Counted from the stretch's first letter, positions 51,001 through 57,437 are shown. The stretch: 64,000 nucleotides of DNA from a bacterium (GCA_024233545.1 JACKPL010000003.1:62001-126000); one strand, 5' to 3'. Translations and numbers: made by a program. The notes: generated by a model not told the origin, from the sequence alone.

Positions 51001-51151
51001 CCAAGGGACATTCACCTTCATTGATTATTATGTGACGATGCTCCAAACCTATGAGTATTTCTGTACTTCTATCGATACCATGACTGGCAAAGAAGGAATC
51101 ATTTCGTCTCCCATTATCAATAAAACGGTTCCGGTAAGGAGGAGACGATAA
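36023..51151 (+). CDS. Giant secreted surface protein with eight glycine-rich modules and a multi-domain C-terminus
   Basis: A 5042-aa protein starting at ATG 36023 behind AAGGAG; an upstream in-frame codon would add 29 residues and hide the signal peptide (SVYCLSFFLLLILSASSVF). Residues ~180-3446 hold eight tandem ~440-aa modules. Each has a glycine-rich stretch (SYGGGGAGYGG type, then GGGGGGGRIA and YGGAGTIY) followed by beta-solenoid-like repeats with NGYTTLYNY and DNDIYNY. Then: Ig-like domains (~3449-3900), a TIG/IPT domain (~3900-3986), a FlgD-like domain (~4092-4192), CARDB (~4309-4421), thrombospondin-3 Ca-binding repeats DIDGDGIPN (~4549-4622), a Gly/Ser hinge (~4626-4676), a second CARDB-like domain and a final Fn3-like domain ending PVRRRR. 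No PEP-CTERM tail or autotransporter barrel. An adhesin or matrix protein is inferred. Confidence 0.85.
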   Translation: MMNTVGGTRGGYPPIVKSVYCLSFFLLLILSASSVFPIDLSVTGTTTSIDSVRSQVQGTNTAGTSSVSVANGSLFTVGAQVFIITMQGSSIGEYEFNTIAGISSNTLNLQNVLSHTYGTSAQVIQVTEYGTVTVSNSGILTCSDWDGSTGGVLVIKASGVVVDSTSFIDTSAKGFLSTTGTGAGTSATSSNGAGGGAYGGDGGDGYSGYAGGTGYGLIHQPACMGSAGGRNTTYSNNGGDGGGIVFIEASGTVTVNGVIRSNGQNSPNSHSYNGGAGAGGSIFISAASITGTNGASYMEASGGSNNSTSYRGGGGGGGRIAIHCAAGSYSYSGELKAFGGSGYNGFYGGAGTIYTKKGTDENIDIVNIDYNCDYTQLAHDGTDISVNVMYVEWARLNYVNFEGCTILDVRNSDLTLNPSSDAEFDTVVFAVDLSGTRTLALAQNVTVNTVTVAGLNESNHANLTLSGGTNITDKINLNGYTSLTNSTDMAVPVKIYLSNNDNDITNNAGNHLRFANFELGNNSNCTNNGTIEVLNDLISVPNGSIIQGSGSFYDNDNNLIVYSGGTYVSQTADAEYFNNIEFQSGATVYHLGNSTAESYKLHFVCSGNFTIQDGVTIDLTGKGYRYASGPGAGNDALYYSGCVYNHYSYNYYYNGGGGAAHGGNGSDAYQLSGNYGKGGDQYGDISNPVNIGSGGGNGKYTYLGYAYYACYSVTTYQGGYGGGAFIADIAGTFTLNGTIKVNGTNGTSGSGNASGGGGAGGSVNISCNDFIGTNVSASIEANGGSRYSGQYGGGGAGGRISIKADSSYSFAGSLSSYGGNGKGTSSSSSYTVYGGAGTIYVKNGSQDSLTVKNAITQTDFITSDLTTINDSEILQDGTVLDLQGVNVDMTVGMSVNTVSIIDSQVNAATASDITINTVTVSTPSTRNSTFHLGSVTGNVSITTMNVTGYNASYRGQSTVPENSILMYLELNGYTTIYNYGTIATAVLNNTDNDIYNYSSGSIGFPVLIITNGSTFFNAGIFAVGDNNLTVESGGTFQSQTAAPMTFNTVWIKNGATVTQSASTASNEYKIYFICTDFTLEQGATINASFKGYPNTQGPGKGMSTSSSSYGAAGGSYGGNGSNGYNVEVECEGYGLITDPVYVGSGGGDNTYSSLSRGGYGGGAVILEVANTAVINGYIYVNGEPASSGGTSRHGGGGSGGAVNIEAANISLGSTARLEAKGGSRYSSYNGGGGGGGRIALKASSSMTIDPSSVVEYYGGQGYNSIYGGAGTYYTKLGSVEKLFIQGTNQNRAQTIIDDTAEPINLTLLSLNQATVDLLSLTGCTELQVVNTDLMFLPTNAITIDTVAISLVSSALNNRRSTFGALVDMANVTVQGYNASRHAELELVNGADITASLQTNGYTTVYNNTSINLPATFTMSGTDNDIYNYSSGIIILPTFVVSANSYVQDFGTITPVDTNLTINSGGIYDIAKNATLTYTNVIVSGTLTHTQDTANNCDIDIICTGNLTVSGTIDASGRGYVQDDGAGKGTSTSNSSYGGGGAGHGGRGSEAYSAISGGSQYGVIKHPVTYGSGGGSNTYYNYLGGSGGGRVKLVVAGTATVQGTIKTNGISAPNGGSSRSGGGGSGGSIWIDTSVLTGTGSIQSNGGDNYSSSSYYGGGGAGGRIAIYTSSSNSFNDSQYIASGGRGYNNFYGAAGTIYVNNNAVESLIVKNSSTSQRELTVIENDNETPSDLEIFKIQNANIQIDKLATVSMMDVDDSDVNLNLSAACSINQLDFVVGVAVSNRTLTVPAMADIVSLMFDGHNSSYRAIVTLADGVDITNSITLNGYTTLHNYTVINLPYGFHMNNTDNIIYNYGTGHITFASLIISGTAIHNDGTIVSQDKTITINSGSTFYVNSQMPLPDYDLIVNSGGTYFCQTAVPIQFRHVTVNTGGIMTHDSNTNTPAYKLAFDCSGNFTLNTGGLIDVNGKGYTYDQGPGKGTQPTNSSYGGGGAGYGGDGSDAYNNTVSAGQGGSAFGQLNNSTELGSGGGSTYNGTYGNGSAGGGAVILDIAGTLTLDGTIRANAADVTSGSSSRCGGGGAGGSVHMQASVITGTNTSAIIESKGGKRYSSYYGGGGAGGRIALICTTYSYSGDFNAAGGQGYYKNGGTGTVYIEDSAVKHVKVIGSLPSSSSIPEYELTPIKDNDSVPSIVATYEIDSANVEINKLQTCETMTLIDADVNINTSSTCTINTATHTVHNNTYKHRRITCQPNTVIKDFTAQGTVTSYHAELELINGSSIKDHLATNGYTTLYNYTTITLPSAPNDFSRSGTDNDIYNYETGNITLPTLVVTQYSYIQDFGVITPVDTDLTIDNGGTYDIAKNAALTFTDVIVNGTLTHTQNTTSGYKIKLVVTNGCTVGATGLIDAVGKGYGSEQGPGAGANQNVSNSSYAGGGGAYGGWGGKSYNNLANTNPPYGSLTNPVDYGSGGGRNTYYSFPAGSGGGIVDITVAGSLTVSGTIRCDGSNSDQKGGGGSGGSIKLVTNILTGTSTGMIASNGGNKYTYGGGGSGGRIAVYCNSNSYAGQFQASGGDGYNHSTNRYGGAGTVYIDANGSKTIQVKNTYSGYKAPTIIDNDAAIPATVENYIIENADLTVKKLTGCTSMSVKDSIIVFDNIGVANITNMTVQGSNTSYGKSVVTIPASMSITNQMILNGYSLLNNYGQINLLQLNNNYNDVYNYTGAVAAAPTLDLHQYSNFANYGAFSIQDGNLVIGNASTYTVTDKTQLTFNNVTIQSGGILTHLPNTNQELYKVNIYCTGNFDIQSGGKIDVSAKGYSASEGPGAGSDISTSSYGGGGASYGGLGSQGYSNVAAGVSYGSISNPTDLGSGGGTNTYQNYQGGAGGGAVILDVDGTFTINGYIYADGGTPSTLTTYNGGGGSGGSVNITATTLNGSGYIYAKGAYNGSTGYYGGGGGGGRIAISCAANNHSYPDRFQAYGNYGRSTGTYYRGGAGTVYIKVGGNEQLRIVNDSNYYQAPTPLEVPLNIDMLWLDRAVVILDNEGMAFDTVSVLNSQLTIDTVGNTSISDLNITQNTTQYNSYHTTLGENVTVQNATTYSTSTSYYAYFTLEEGAAVANNLTMGGNSYVYNHGSIGGLTRTAGRTYNLLYNYDTSTITAANLNLNSYDYFLYDGTVTVVDASLMDLQSYSTLEFASTSQLVIDSVRVRGNALITHTANDNSIESMVNILCSGDFQIDQNGKVDVTAKGYAAGNGPGQGTDAETGFSNTGGGGGAYGGNGGHPYRFANEGGERGIAYDNDSVKNPLNFGSGGGAGYRTATPYYGGAGGGLIKLNIGGALKLDRNSYILADGASATTGSSSTCGGGGAGGGINITTATLSFIGTSGQAYIEADGGNRYSSFYGGGGGGGRIHIGYQAFPAPASFSIHATKGTGYYTDAANGPANGTVDIAADPAGTITVLASPSTLHANSNEVSHITAGPVRDFVGQTVGDGTEITIGATNGTILNAADINLIEPGIQLYTVSGYVYFDLKATIGTQAGTITVSADSVVGSAAGETMVSVVVGNPTGTITLTPTPAQITADGSTTAIITSNALHDEFGNTIPAGQYVTVSTNRGTITTPDATGTIAGKQVAVLADGTISFVIQSSTNAGNALISADSHLGDAYGEVTVSMIPGELDKLIVLMPGESYSKPAGSGKTGVPSNRTAGSSYIVTIMAVDEYNNIITSNTDTVELISNQEFSNVSPSQQTFNGISGQMTFSVTEYIADSGVMLTVNNISNSAFNTTSSAYTIGNAVPAKLQILMPGETLYSGSPTGKTGTAVHQRAGQPFNIYINMVDAFFNIVQGRNDTVTLTSNGPNAVLPAVQLVNGTDYVTVTENDLSGGLTRQLSASVTDPQISDAQSVLFGVFNSIPSIVSVVPNESRPGITKILTVSGTEFSNGATVEFIGGGIDVNDVTFVGNSELTVTVYVQPSAAVGYRDVRIINPDMADDVGSAMFRVWDNESPAIANLSVPSGATTGDTVVVSFDVNELLAANPVVTIDGNTIGAPTQISNGGLTYTYEYMVNGSENTGYVEVIVTAQDFVGNTSQAKTHVIFDFNDPSLSNKVIDPVTISPDGDFVNDAANIAFNIVDESSYFDVTVTIQSGLTPIRQLWDGQVNGRYFTRTWDGKDDFGSSVPDGIYLVKVTVTDPANNFVEENIGSITVDYTADQQPYIVFVEEVQFANVGNGVFSLPISLINNDLIDAHTLTVLDVINTDMSVDVHFTTNPGGVTIPAMLDNDVLLYVDSSNPDYDRVDVQLKLVNEMADQIDYANLRIYMNPVPKPDLVVTAQDVTFNPVNPGAGVNTTVSVTVRNVGNETASNIVVALSSFGSPIGSGTIIISSLAGGEDITINDTIVFASEGLKLVNIQIDPSDAIDELDEFNNEVNKIIHVGIVPLVSGGIRVLADVPQQSLANSVITVSGRADYALLINDVPNYDYPVKGATIYLQVKNTDGDVLLSQTGWFTTVTGDFDLSFKLPPDFSAGEYALVRITVTDHTFVGVTQVATYIYELLTPTALEPDSPDVDNDGIMNINDPDIDGDGIPNETDPDIDGDGIPNEHDIVVYGPIAGDPDRDGDGIPNYYDDDIDGDGIPNGSDPSPYGSGGFGGYGTGYGGGFGSGSGSGYGGGFSGSGGFGGFGGGNGFGGGGAGFSIPQGGKVVTGTGESSGGYSGDPITVTPSLYDAYVHSRDIAFSNENPQVGEEITISTVVWAEGYGYKDLIPVSFYEIYPTYSETRIGFEHYISRLYAGANKSLATSWTNFAEGVYIIEVRMDQTYTDACNENNEASRAIIVGELNQLLDVIINLPVDGMTYHCMRDVITIKFEVLNGFTKLAPQDLDTLVLKFSDSMALVSDIIVVQGGILKAGTFNPSNYVYTVSIQAPVPLTAPIGNLYPGTIEAIAQVVDNDTVLNGSDSVGINLTAGAVPPGSIDVFATSYAVQITWPEETGITEYNVYRNDSTLATVEETQFQGTFTFIDYYVTMLQTYEYFCTSIDTMTGKEGIISSPIINKTVPVRRRR
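36560..46360 (+). repeat. Eight tandem ~1.3-kb repeats encoding glycine-rich modules
   Basis: The codons for the GGGGxGGRIA motif recur near 36955, 38396, 39710, 40988, 42359, 43649, 44861 and 46201. The spacings are 1441, 1314, 1278, 1371, 1290, 1212 and 1340 bases. The copies have diverged in DNA outside the glycine tracts, so the array is old rather than recently amplified. GGCGGCGGC runs dominate each motif. Confidence 0.88.
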
Positions 51152-52239
51152 TGAATACATTATACCCCAAATATAAAACACCTGCACTTATTGAAACATA
51201 TAAACAAAGGAGCATGAAACAAATGGATGGCAGAGGAGAAAAATATATCCTATTAAACATAGGGCTGTTTGCCATATGTTTTATGATGATGTATTCAAAT
51301 GCACATGCCGCGCCGGTTATGGAAGCAACGTTTGGTTCGAAAGGTGAATCGGGTATTTGGTTTGACCCGAGTTATAATGTGATGTCGCCTCTTGCTCAAA
51401 AATCAACACCGGGTGTAAACTTTGCCGGTGCCGGCGGCATCAATGCAGAGCTTGCACAGGTGCATGAATTTGATGCGGCGGTTTCAACAACCGAAACCGG
51501 CGGCGCAGGATATTTCCTGACTGAAAGCGCGTTTGGTTCGGTTGTGCCGCTTACTGTTACGCCGACGTATACCGATGTCTCACCTGCGCAAACCGGATTA
51601 ACCTACATTATTCAGCATTATCTTATAGAGAACCTTACTGCGGCATCTGTTAATGATATATGGTTTATGAGTTATCTGAATGCCGATTTGTTTAGGGCAA
51701 ACAACCTTGTTCCGGCGCAAAGAGTAGGGTTGCTCAACGATGAAAAAGTTACTGCCTCAACGCTGGCAGGCAGTGCGGCAGATAACCTTATCTTTCGACA
51801 ATATCAAAACGATGGAACCGAAATTTATTTTCATGGGATGCTTTACAGAAACGGTGTTCTGGCAGGCGCTGACAGCTTTTTGGTTGAGGGGCCGGGCACG
51901 CCGAGCGGCGGTGGCGATGCGCTGTATGATGAAATATATTATAATGGCGCTGTCAATTTTAGCAGTGCTCAAACACTTTATGCGTCCGGAGTGCCTATCG
52001 AATACTCAATACAAGCAGAATATGCTCAATCTATCGGATTTGATATCGGGACGCTTTTACCCGGGGAAGTGGTTGAGGTTGCAATTGCGCTTTCAACGGA
52101 ATATGGGTTATTTGTTCAGGATTTTTTCTATAACAGATACCTTGAAACATTTGTAATACCTGAACCATTGTCGGTTTTCATGCTTTTTAGTGCGGTGATA
52201 GGATTATTTGTGAAAAAATCCAAAAAATTACCGAAATAA
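51151..52239 (+). CDS. PEP-CTERM-like secreted protein coupled to the giant surface protein
   Basis: A 362-aa protein ending VIPEPLSVFMLFSAVIGLF followed by VKKSKKLPK, a PEP-CTERM-type sorting tail. Its ATG shares a base with the stop of the giant gene (TAATG) and has AAGGAGGAG six bases upstream, so translation is probably coupled. From this start the signal helix (ILLNIGLFAICFMMMYSNAHA) begins only at residue ~33; an internal ATG at 51223, with AAAGGAG about ten bases before it, would give a conventional signal peptide and is a real alternative. The body is beta-rich and unrecognised, with ATFGSKGESGIWFDP near its start. Confidence 0.8.
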   Translation: MNTLYPKYKTPALIETYKQRSMKQMDGRGEKYILLNIGLFAICFMMMYSNAHAAPVMEATFGSKGESGIWFDPSYNVMSPLAQKSTPGVNFAGAGGINAELAQVHEFDAAVSTTETGGAGYFLTESAFGSVVPLTVTPTYTDVSPAQTGLTYIIQHYLIENLTAASVNDIWFMSYLNADLFRANNLVPAQRVGLLNDEKVTASTLAGSAADNLIFRQYQNDGTEIYFHGMLYRNGVLAGADSFLVEGPGTPSGGGDALYDEIYYNGAVNFSSAQTLYASGVPIEYSIQAEYAQSIGFDIGTLLPGEVVEVAIALSTEYGLFVQDFFYNRYLETFVIPEPLSVFMLFSAVIGLFVKKSKKLPK

Positions 52240-52302
52240 TAAGTGGCGAAATTCATTATAATGATAGATGGAATATGACGGAAAGTTAAATAGAGAAAAT
52301 TC

Positions 52303-52330
52303 AAAGGCATGATACCGGTCTGCCTTTTTT
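52303..52330 (+). terminator. Rho-independent terminator
   Basis: AAAGGCA at 52303-52309 pairs with TGCCTTT, whose T run continues to 52330. The stem has seven pairs and an 11-base loop that contains the palindrome ACCGGT. It lies 64 bases after the PEP-CTERM gene and before the next gene's start. Confidence 0.7.
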
Positions 52331-52397
52331 ATCTTTTATTCGTTTTTTGTGTAATCTGATACTTTTTAACCATGCAAAATCTGTTTGGTGAGCGCAT

Positions 52398-55300
52398 ATG
52401 GATGTAATGAACCGTCGTATAGTTTTGATAATACTGTATATACTCCTGAATGTGCAGGCCAGCTTTGCGGCGCTTACTAACGGCTCAATCAGCGGTAAGG
52501 TTACAGTTGCCGGATATAATGAGGGAGTTGCCGGATTTGCCATTGAGGCAGTTACCGGCAGTGAAGCAGTACTAATATCGGCCATAACCAATGCTGACGG
52601 TTCATATACTTTGTCTGGTATAACAGCATCTCAGGTGTATGTTCGTGTTCCGGCCCAGTCCGGCTATGAAAAACGGTTCTATAATGGTGCATCGACAGTG
52701 GCTTTGGCAACCGCTATTTCTCAGAGTTCCGCATCAATTGATATTCAGCTTGAAGAATCAATCGCACAGCCTGATTCCGATTCTGATGGCATCAAAGACG
52801 CCGAAGAAGTAATACTCGGCTTGGATGGATTTCGCACCAATCCTGCCGACAATGATTCGGATAACGATTTCTTATCCGATTCCGAAGAAGTAACGCTTGG
52901 CGCAGACGGATTTTTCACCGACCCGAATCGCGCCGACACCGATAACGATGGTTTTTCGGACAATGCCGACGCAATTCCCGTTCCGGCATATGTGTTTCTC
53001 TCTGTTGCCGATGGGGTACTGGCAAACGAAAGCGCCGCTGTATCGGCAGAGGTTCGCGATTTGTATCATAACCTCATTGTGAAGGATGGAATCCAATTTA
53101 CCCTGCATTGTACTGGAGCGGCGGTATTTGCTATGTCTGCCAATACGGGGATTCTAATAAGCGGCGGCGGCACTCAATCCGTTGTCATGCAGACTATCGG
53201 AGGAGTAGCGAGCATTGACGTTTCAAGTGCAGTGATTGAGAATGTGGATATATCAGCAACGGATAACTCTGGATTGAACCTTATGGTCTTTTCACGAACC
53301 GCGCCGTTTCAGACTGCACAGTTCCCCATATCCGAAATGATGGGGGATATACACGATACCGGCATTCAGTTTATCGATTTTTTTTCTCAAGGCATACCGA
53401 TAGGTTTTACGTTTTATCATTTCGGAATTCCGCATTCTACGATAAACATCCATTCAAACGGATTTCTTACTTTCGAGACCTATCAAGGCATACCGACAGA
53501 ACCGTTTTTCGCAGAATTGTATACAAACGACCCTATTCCGAACGTATCTATCCCCAACGATTTTATTGCGCCATATTGGGATGACCTCGATATCGAATCA
53601 CATGGGACGGGAAGCATAAAGTATGTCAACCGCATAACCGCGGCCGGCGAAGTATTCCGTGTGCGCTGGAAAGACCATGCGATTTACGATTCGCGCGAGG
53701 CGGTTAACTCACTCCTGACATTTAATGTTCAACTCTATAAAGCAAGCGGTTTGATTGAATTTTCCTACGAAACATTGCAGAACGGAACGTCACGCATGGC
53801 AAATGGAAGCAGTGCAACAATTGGAGCAGAAAACAGCTCAGGTTCGGGAGGATTGGTTTTTTCATATAATACCGCTTCGGTCACTGAGGGGCTTACCATA
53901 CTGTTTTCAACTCATTTCCCTATTGCGTATTTTCTCTCCGCATCGGGCGATTTTGATAATGACGGACTAACTAATCAAGAAGAGAGAACGCAATCGTTTA
54001 CCAGCCCGTTGAGCCCCGATACGGATGGCGATACGTTGCCCGATAAATGGGAGTACGATTATGGTTTGAACCCGAACTCCAACGCAGGTGAAAATGGTGC
54101 AGACGGTGATTTTGATAACGATGGTTTGAGCAACATAGAAGAATTATCATTGCAAACAATCCCCAATGACAATGATTCCGACAATGACGGTTTGGCAGAT
54201 GGCGATGAAGTATACGAATATATGACCTCTCCTTTGCTTACTGATACGGATAACGATACTCTAGCTGACGGTGAAGAAATTACCTTCGGTGCAGATGGGT
54301 TTCGTACCGATCCATTGCTTGTCGATAGTGACGAAGACGGTGTTTCGGATGCGGTGGATACTATACCGGTTTTTGCGCGGTTAATAATAAAAGAACCGTC
54401 AGATGTGCTTGTCGGCAACCCCGAACCTGATGCCGTCCGGTTTCAATTATGGTCGATGGAAGGGGATTTGCTTGAACCTGTAAATGATTTTATATTTACC
54501 GCTCAGGTGTCCGGATCGGCTTTTTTTGTACCAAACCCTCTGAAGGGGACGCTTCTCAGCGGAGCAGGAACAAACACTGTTTCTATTCAGCTTGAAAATG
54601 GGGAAGCGCATGTGCGTGTGAGAGATTTTACTGCGGAGAAAGTCTTTTTTACTGCCGCTGACCCCTTTTCTTCAGGCGTGAGAATGCCGATGCAGTCTGC
54701 TGGATTTGACGTTATCCCCAATAATTTTATCGATATTGCACAACTGCCGAACCGGCTTGCGTTGGTTGGCGATGATGCGGCAGTCAACATTACGTTGCCG
54801 TCAGGGTTTTTCCTACGCTTTTTTGATTCGCTGTATTCCAGCGCTATACCTATGAAGGCCAGTACAAATGGATATGTGACATTCGGCAGTTTCGGTTCGG
54901 CTCTTTCTAACAAACCCATACCGTTTCATGGTTCGAATGATCCGGATGCATTCATTGCGCCGTTTTGGGATGACTTGATAGTATCTGCGGGATCAGTCTA
55001 TGCCGTATCGATCGGTTCAGCGCCGTCGCGCAGATTTATTATCCAGTGGAATAATGTTGCTTTAGCGGTATCTCCTTCAGTATCGTTGACATTCCAAATA
55101 ATTTTTTATGAACAGGACTCGCTCATCGAGTTTCACTATGGGGCCATGGGAAATTTAGGAACGTCAGCAACAATCGGTATTGAAAACGAAACAGGAACAG
55201 CGGGTGTTTCAATCGGATACAATACATCGGTTTTAGCGTCGTTTACGGGATATGCTCTTTTTGACGGAGATGTTCCTGCGATGTCGTTCATCAACGGCGA

Positions 55301-55832
55301 TTATGACGGTGACCAGTTAAGCGATATCGATGAACTCGATAATTATGGCACCGATCCGGCAGTAAGGGATTCCGATAATGACGGGCTCGGTGACGGCGAA
55401 GAAGTATTGACGCATTTGACCGACCCCACTAATTCCGATCCTGATAATGACGGTTTGACCGATATGCAGGAAATATTTGATTATTCCAGCGATCCTTTTG
55501 ATGCAAATAGCGATGACGACCCGTTCAGCGACGGCGAAGAAGCTTTAGCCGGCACCGATCTCAACGATCCTGCCTCATACCTCCATATAATAGAATTGTA
55601 TGAAGATGCGGATACCGGCGATGTTGTTATTATATGGAGCAGTGTGAACGGCAAGAAATACGATATCTATTATTCTCCTGATTTGAACCCCGGCAATTTC
55701 CAACTCATGGGCACCAATGTTCAATCATCCTCGGACGAATCGTTATTTGTAGATCAGGGGGATGTTCTTAACAACATTCCGCATCCTCATTCTGTACCGG
55801 CACGGATGTACCGAATTTCAGTATCGCAGTAG
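52398..55832 (+). CDS. Secreted protein with thrombospondin-3 repeats and duplicated nidogen-like domain
   Basis: An 1144-aa protein with signal peptide (RRIVLIILYILLNVQASFA). Residues ~30-110 form a carboxypeptidase-regulatory-like beta-sandwich (GSISGKVTVAG). Three Ca-binding thrombospondin-3 blocks follow at ~124-196, ~517-657 and ~960-1054, with repeats such as DSDNDFLSDSEE and DTDNDGFSDNAD. Between them are two copies of a ~190-aa nidogen-like domain (~314-511 and ~774-959), each with an FIAPFWDDL/FIAPYWDDL strand and ATIGxEN. A short beta domain ends the protein (YRISVSQ), without PEP-CTERM. Start at ATG 52398 behind GGTGAG. It shares TSP3 repeats with the giant protein upstream and is probably also a surface or matrix component. 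Confidence 0.82.
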   Translation: MDVMNRRIVLIILYILLNVQASFAALTNGSISGKVTVAGYNEGVAGFAIEAVTGSEAVLISAITNADGSYTLSGITASQVYVRVPAQSGYEKRFYNGASTVALATAISQSSASIDIQLEESIAQPDSDSDGIKDAEEVILGLDGFRTNPADNDSDNDFLSDSEEVTLGADGFFTDPNRADTDNDGFSDNADAIPVPAYVFLSVADGVLANESAAVSAEVRDLYHNLIVKDGIQFTLHCTGAAVFAMSANTGILISGGGTQSVVMQTIGGVASIDVSSAVIENVDISATDNSGLNLMVFSRTAPFQTAQFPISEMMGDIHDTGIQFIDFFSQGIPIGFTFYHFGIPHSTINIHSNGFLTFETYQGIPTEPFFAELYTNDPIPNVSIPNDFIAPYWDDLDIESHGTGSIKYVNRITAAGEVFRVRWKDHAIYDSREAVNSLLTFNVQLYKASGLIEFSYETLQNGTSRMANGSSATIGAENSSGSGGLVFSYNTASVTEGLTILFSTHFPIAYFLSASGDFDNDGLTNQEERTQSFTSPLSPDTDGDTLPDKWEYDYGLNPNSNAGENGADGDFDNDGLSNIEELSLQTIPNDNDSDNDGLADGDEVYEYMTSPLLTDTDNDTLADGEEITFGADGFRTDPLLVDSDEDGVSDAVDTIPVFARLIIKEPSDVLVGNPEPDAVRFQLWSMEGDLLEPVNDFIFTAQVSGSAFFVPNPLKGTLLSGAGTNTVSIQLENGEAHVRVRDFTAEKVFFTAADPFSSGVRMPMQSAGFDVIPNNFIDIAQLPNRLALVGDDAAVNITLPSGFFLRFFDSLYSSAIPMKASTNGYVTFGSFGSALSNKPIPFHGSNDPDAFIAPFWDDLIVSAGSVYAVSIGSAPSRRFIIQWNNVALAVSPSVSLTFQIIFYEQDSLIEFHYGAMGNLGTSATIGIENETGTAGVSIGYNTSVLASFTGYALFDGDVPAMSFINGDYDGDQLSDIDELDNYGTDPAVRDSDNDGLGDGEEVLTHLTDPTNSDPDNDGLTDMQEIFDYSSDPFDANSDDDPFSDGEEALAGTDLNDPASYLHIIELYEDADTGDVVIIWSSVNGKKYDIYYSPDLNPGNFQLMGTNVQSSSDESLFVDQGDVLNNIPHPHSVPARMYRISVSQ

Positions 55833-55871
55833 AAATTTTATTGTTTATGTGTAGTGCAGGCACTGGCAGAC

Positions 55872-57437
55872 TCATTTTTTGAGAAAGAAAATCCGAATGT
55901 GCTCTTTCCCTTCGTTCAAAGAGATTGAGTGGAGCGTTGACAGAAAATGTTCCGTATCGGTTTCGTTTCCAAAAGAGAGAAAATAATCGATAGCATGATC
56001 TTTCAACTGTGTTTCCAAACCGGTGTTTTTTTGCGGTATTCCGTAAAAGGCATTGCCAGAGAAGAAACAGAGAGAAAGGGCAGTGTTATAACGGCTGTCA
56101 GCCGCAATAGTCCCTTGAGTAATTGATGCGTCTTTCAGCTGGTTAGCAAGAATAGAAACCTCTTTTCCCGTATTGATTTTATTTATGAGACGATAGGCAG
56201 GGATAATAGTAAACCCGGCTGAAAACATAAGTATAATCAGCCTACGTGAAAGTTTATTTATCTGAACGTGTTGATATAAAACCGTTAATAAACAGCCGCA
56301 AACGATCATGATCAGAAAATATATTCCCCAAAGGTATCGAGAGAGCACTCGCACAAAACAGTATCCGGCAATATAGATGAAAATTGTGATGGCGCAATAC
56401 ATGATGAAAGAGTGAGTGAGCGGCCACTGTATTTTTTTTCTCTGAACAAAAATACAGCTTGCGAGAACAAAAATACAGCACCATGCAAAAGCGAGCTTCC
56501 GAATGGCGACAAGGCAATTTACACAGAAATGACGTGCGAAATACAACAAATCGTGCCAGCTTGCGAACGGGTTCCATGGTGTGAAAATATGATATGACGG
56601 GTCTTCCCATGCGCTTAATGCCGTTGCGTTGGATGGTGCCATGAGCCCTCCATATTTTATCGGAATGCCCGGTGAATCAGGGGCAAACTCAGCCAGATTG
56701 TATGCGCCGGCGGTGCTAACGGTAATGCCGCCGTACTTAGCGCTCAATACAAAAATCCAGCAACCGGATATTATTAAAAACGATAAGATTCCTGCAATGA
56801 AGTTGCGCGCAATACTTTTTCTATGGGCGATATCATTATTCATGTAAAAAAATAAGATGTTAATCGTCAGAAAATGAACCGCAAAAAAATAGAAAATATA
56901 TGCTTTGGAAAAATATCCTAATGCGCCGAGTATACCGCACGCTGTTCCGTATGAAAGTTTTTCGAGATAACGGGCATTGAAAAGTATTCCCCAGTACCAG
57001 CATAAAATTCCCGCCGACAGCATATCGGGAGAAATGACGTAAAGAACTCCATATAATACGAGTGGAATAAGAGAAATGAAAATCGCTCTTTTTATTTCAT
57101 CAGAAATAGTAAAACAGCGCCATAAACTATGTACTCCAATGAATACCACTATTCCCGAAAACAGCAAACATATTTTCATCGCGACAATATCATTTAACCC
57201 GATAAGGTAAAACGGAATGCTCATCCAAACCAACAGGGGGCTCCAATAGGCGTTAACTGCGTGAGCATAATCGCCTGAGACATACTTTTGGGCGAGAGAT
57301 ATATATGATATGCCGTCAGGGTTAATTTGAAACCGGTAGAAGTACAAAAAAAGCATTCCTGCAGAAAAATATACAAATACTACTAGTATCAGGAATTTTT
57401 TTTGTGAAGGTACGGGCATTTTCAAAATGCTCGGCAT
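55872..57437 (-). CDS. GT-C-type membrane glycosyltransferase-like protein
   Basis: A 521-aa protein with about eleven hydrophobic segments. The first periplasmic loop has INPDGISYISLAQKYVSG, in the position of the catalytic acidic motif of GT39/GT83-type enzymes, and a short soluble domain follows at the C-terminus. This architecture transfers sugars from polyprenyl-phosphate donors at the outer face of the inner membrane. It is the last gene of the minus-strand glycan cluster and converges on the 1144-aa protein gene. Start at ATG 57437 with AGGGA upstream; a second Met at residue 7 is possible. Confidence 0.68.
   Translation of the reverse strand: MPSILKMPVPSQKKFLILVVFVYFSAGMLFLYFYRFQINPDGISYISLAQKYVSGDYAHAVNAYWSPLLVWMSIPFYLIGLNDIVAMKICLLFSGIVVFIGVHSLWRCFTISDEIKRAIFISLIPLVLYGVLYVISPDMLSAGILCWYWGILFNARYLEKLSYGTACGILGALGYFSKAYIFYFFAVHFLTINILFFYMNNDIAHRKSIARNFIAGILSFLIISGCWIFVLSAKYGGITVSTAGAYNLAEFAPDSPGIPIKYGGLMAPSNATALSAWEDPSYHIFTPWNPFASWHDLLYFARHFCVNCLVAIRKLAFAWCCIFVLASCIFVQRKKIQWPLTHSFIMYCAITIFIYIAGYCFVRVLSRYLWGIYFLIMIVCGCLLTVLYQHVQINKLSRRLIILMFSAGFTIIPAYRLINKINTGKEVSILANQLKDASITQGTIAADSRYNTALSLCFFSGNAFYGIPQKNTGLETQLKDHAIDYFLSFGNETDTEHFLSTLHSISLNEGKEHIRIFFLKK

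Noticed and set aside
36023..51151. Autotransporter or type IX secretion signal in the giant protein
   Set aside because: The C-terminus is an Fn3-like domain ending PVRRRR. There is no beta-barrel, no T9SS C-terminal domain and no PEP-CTERM tail.
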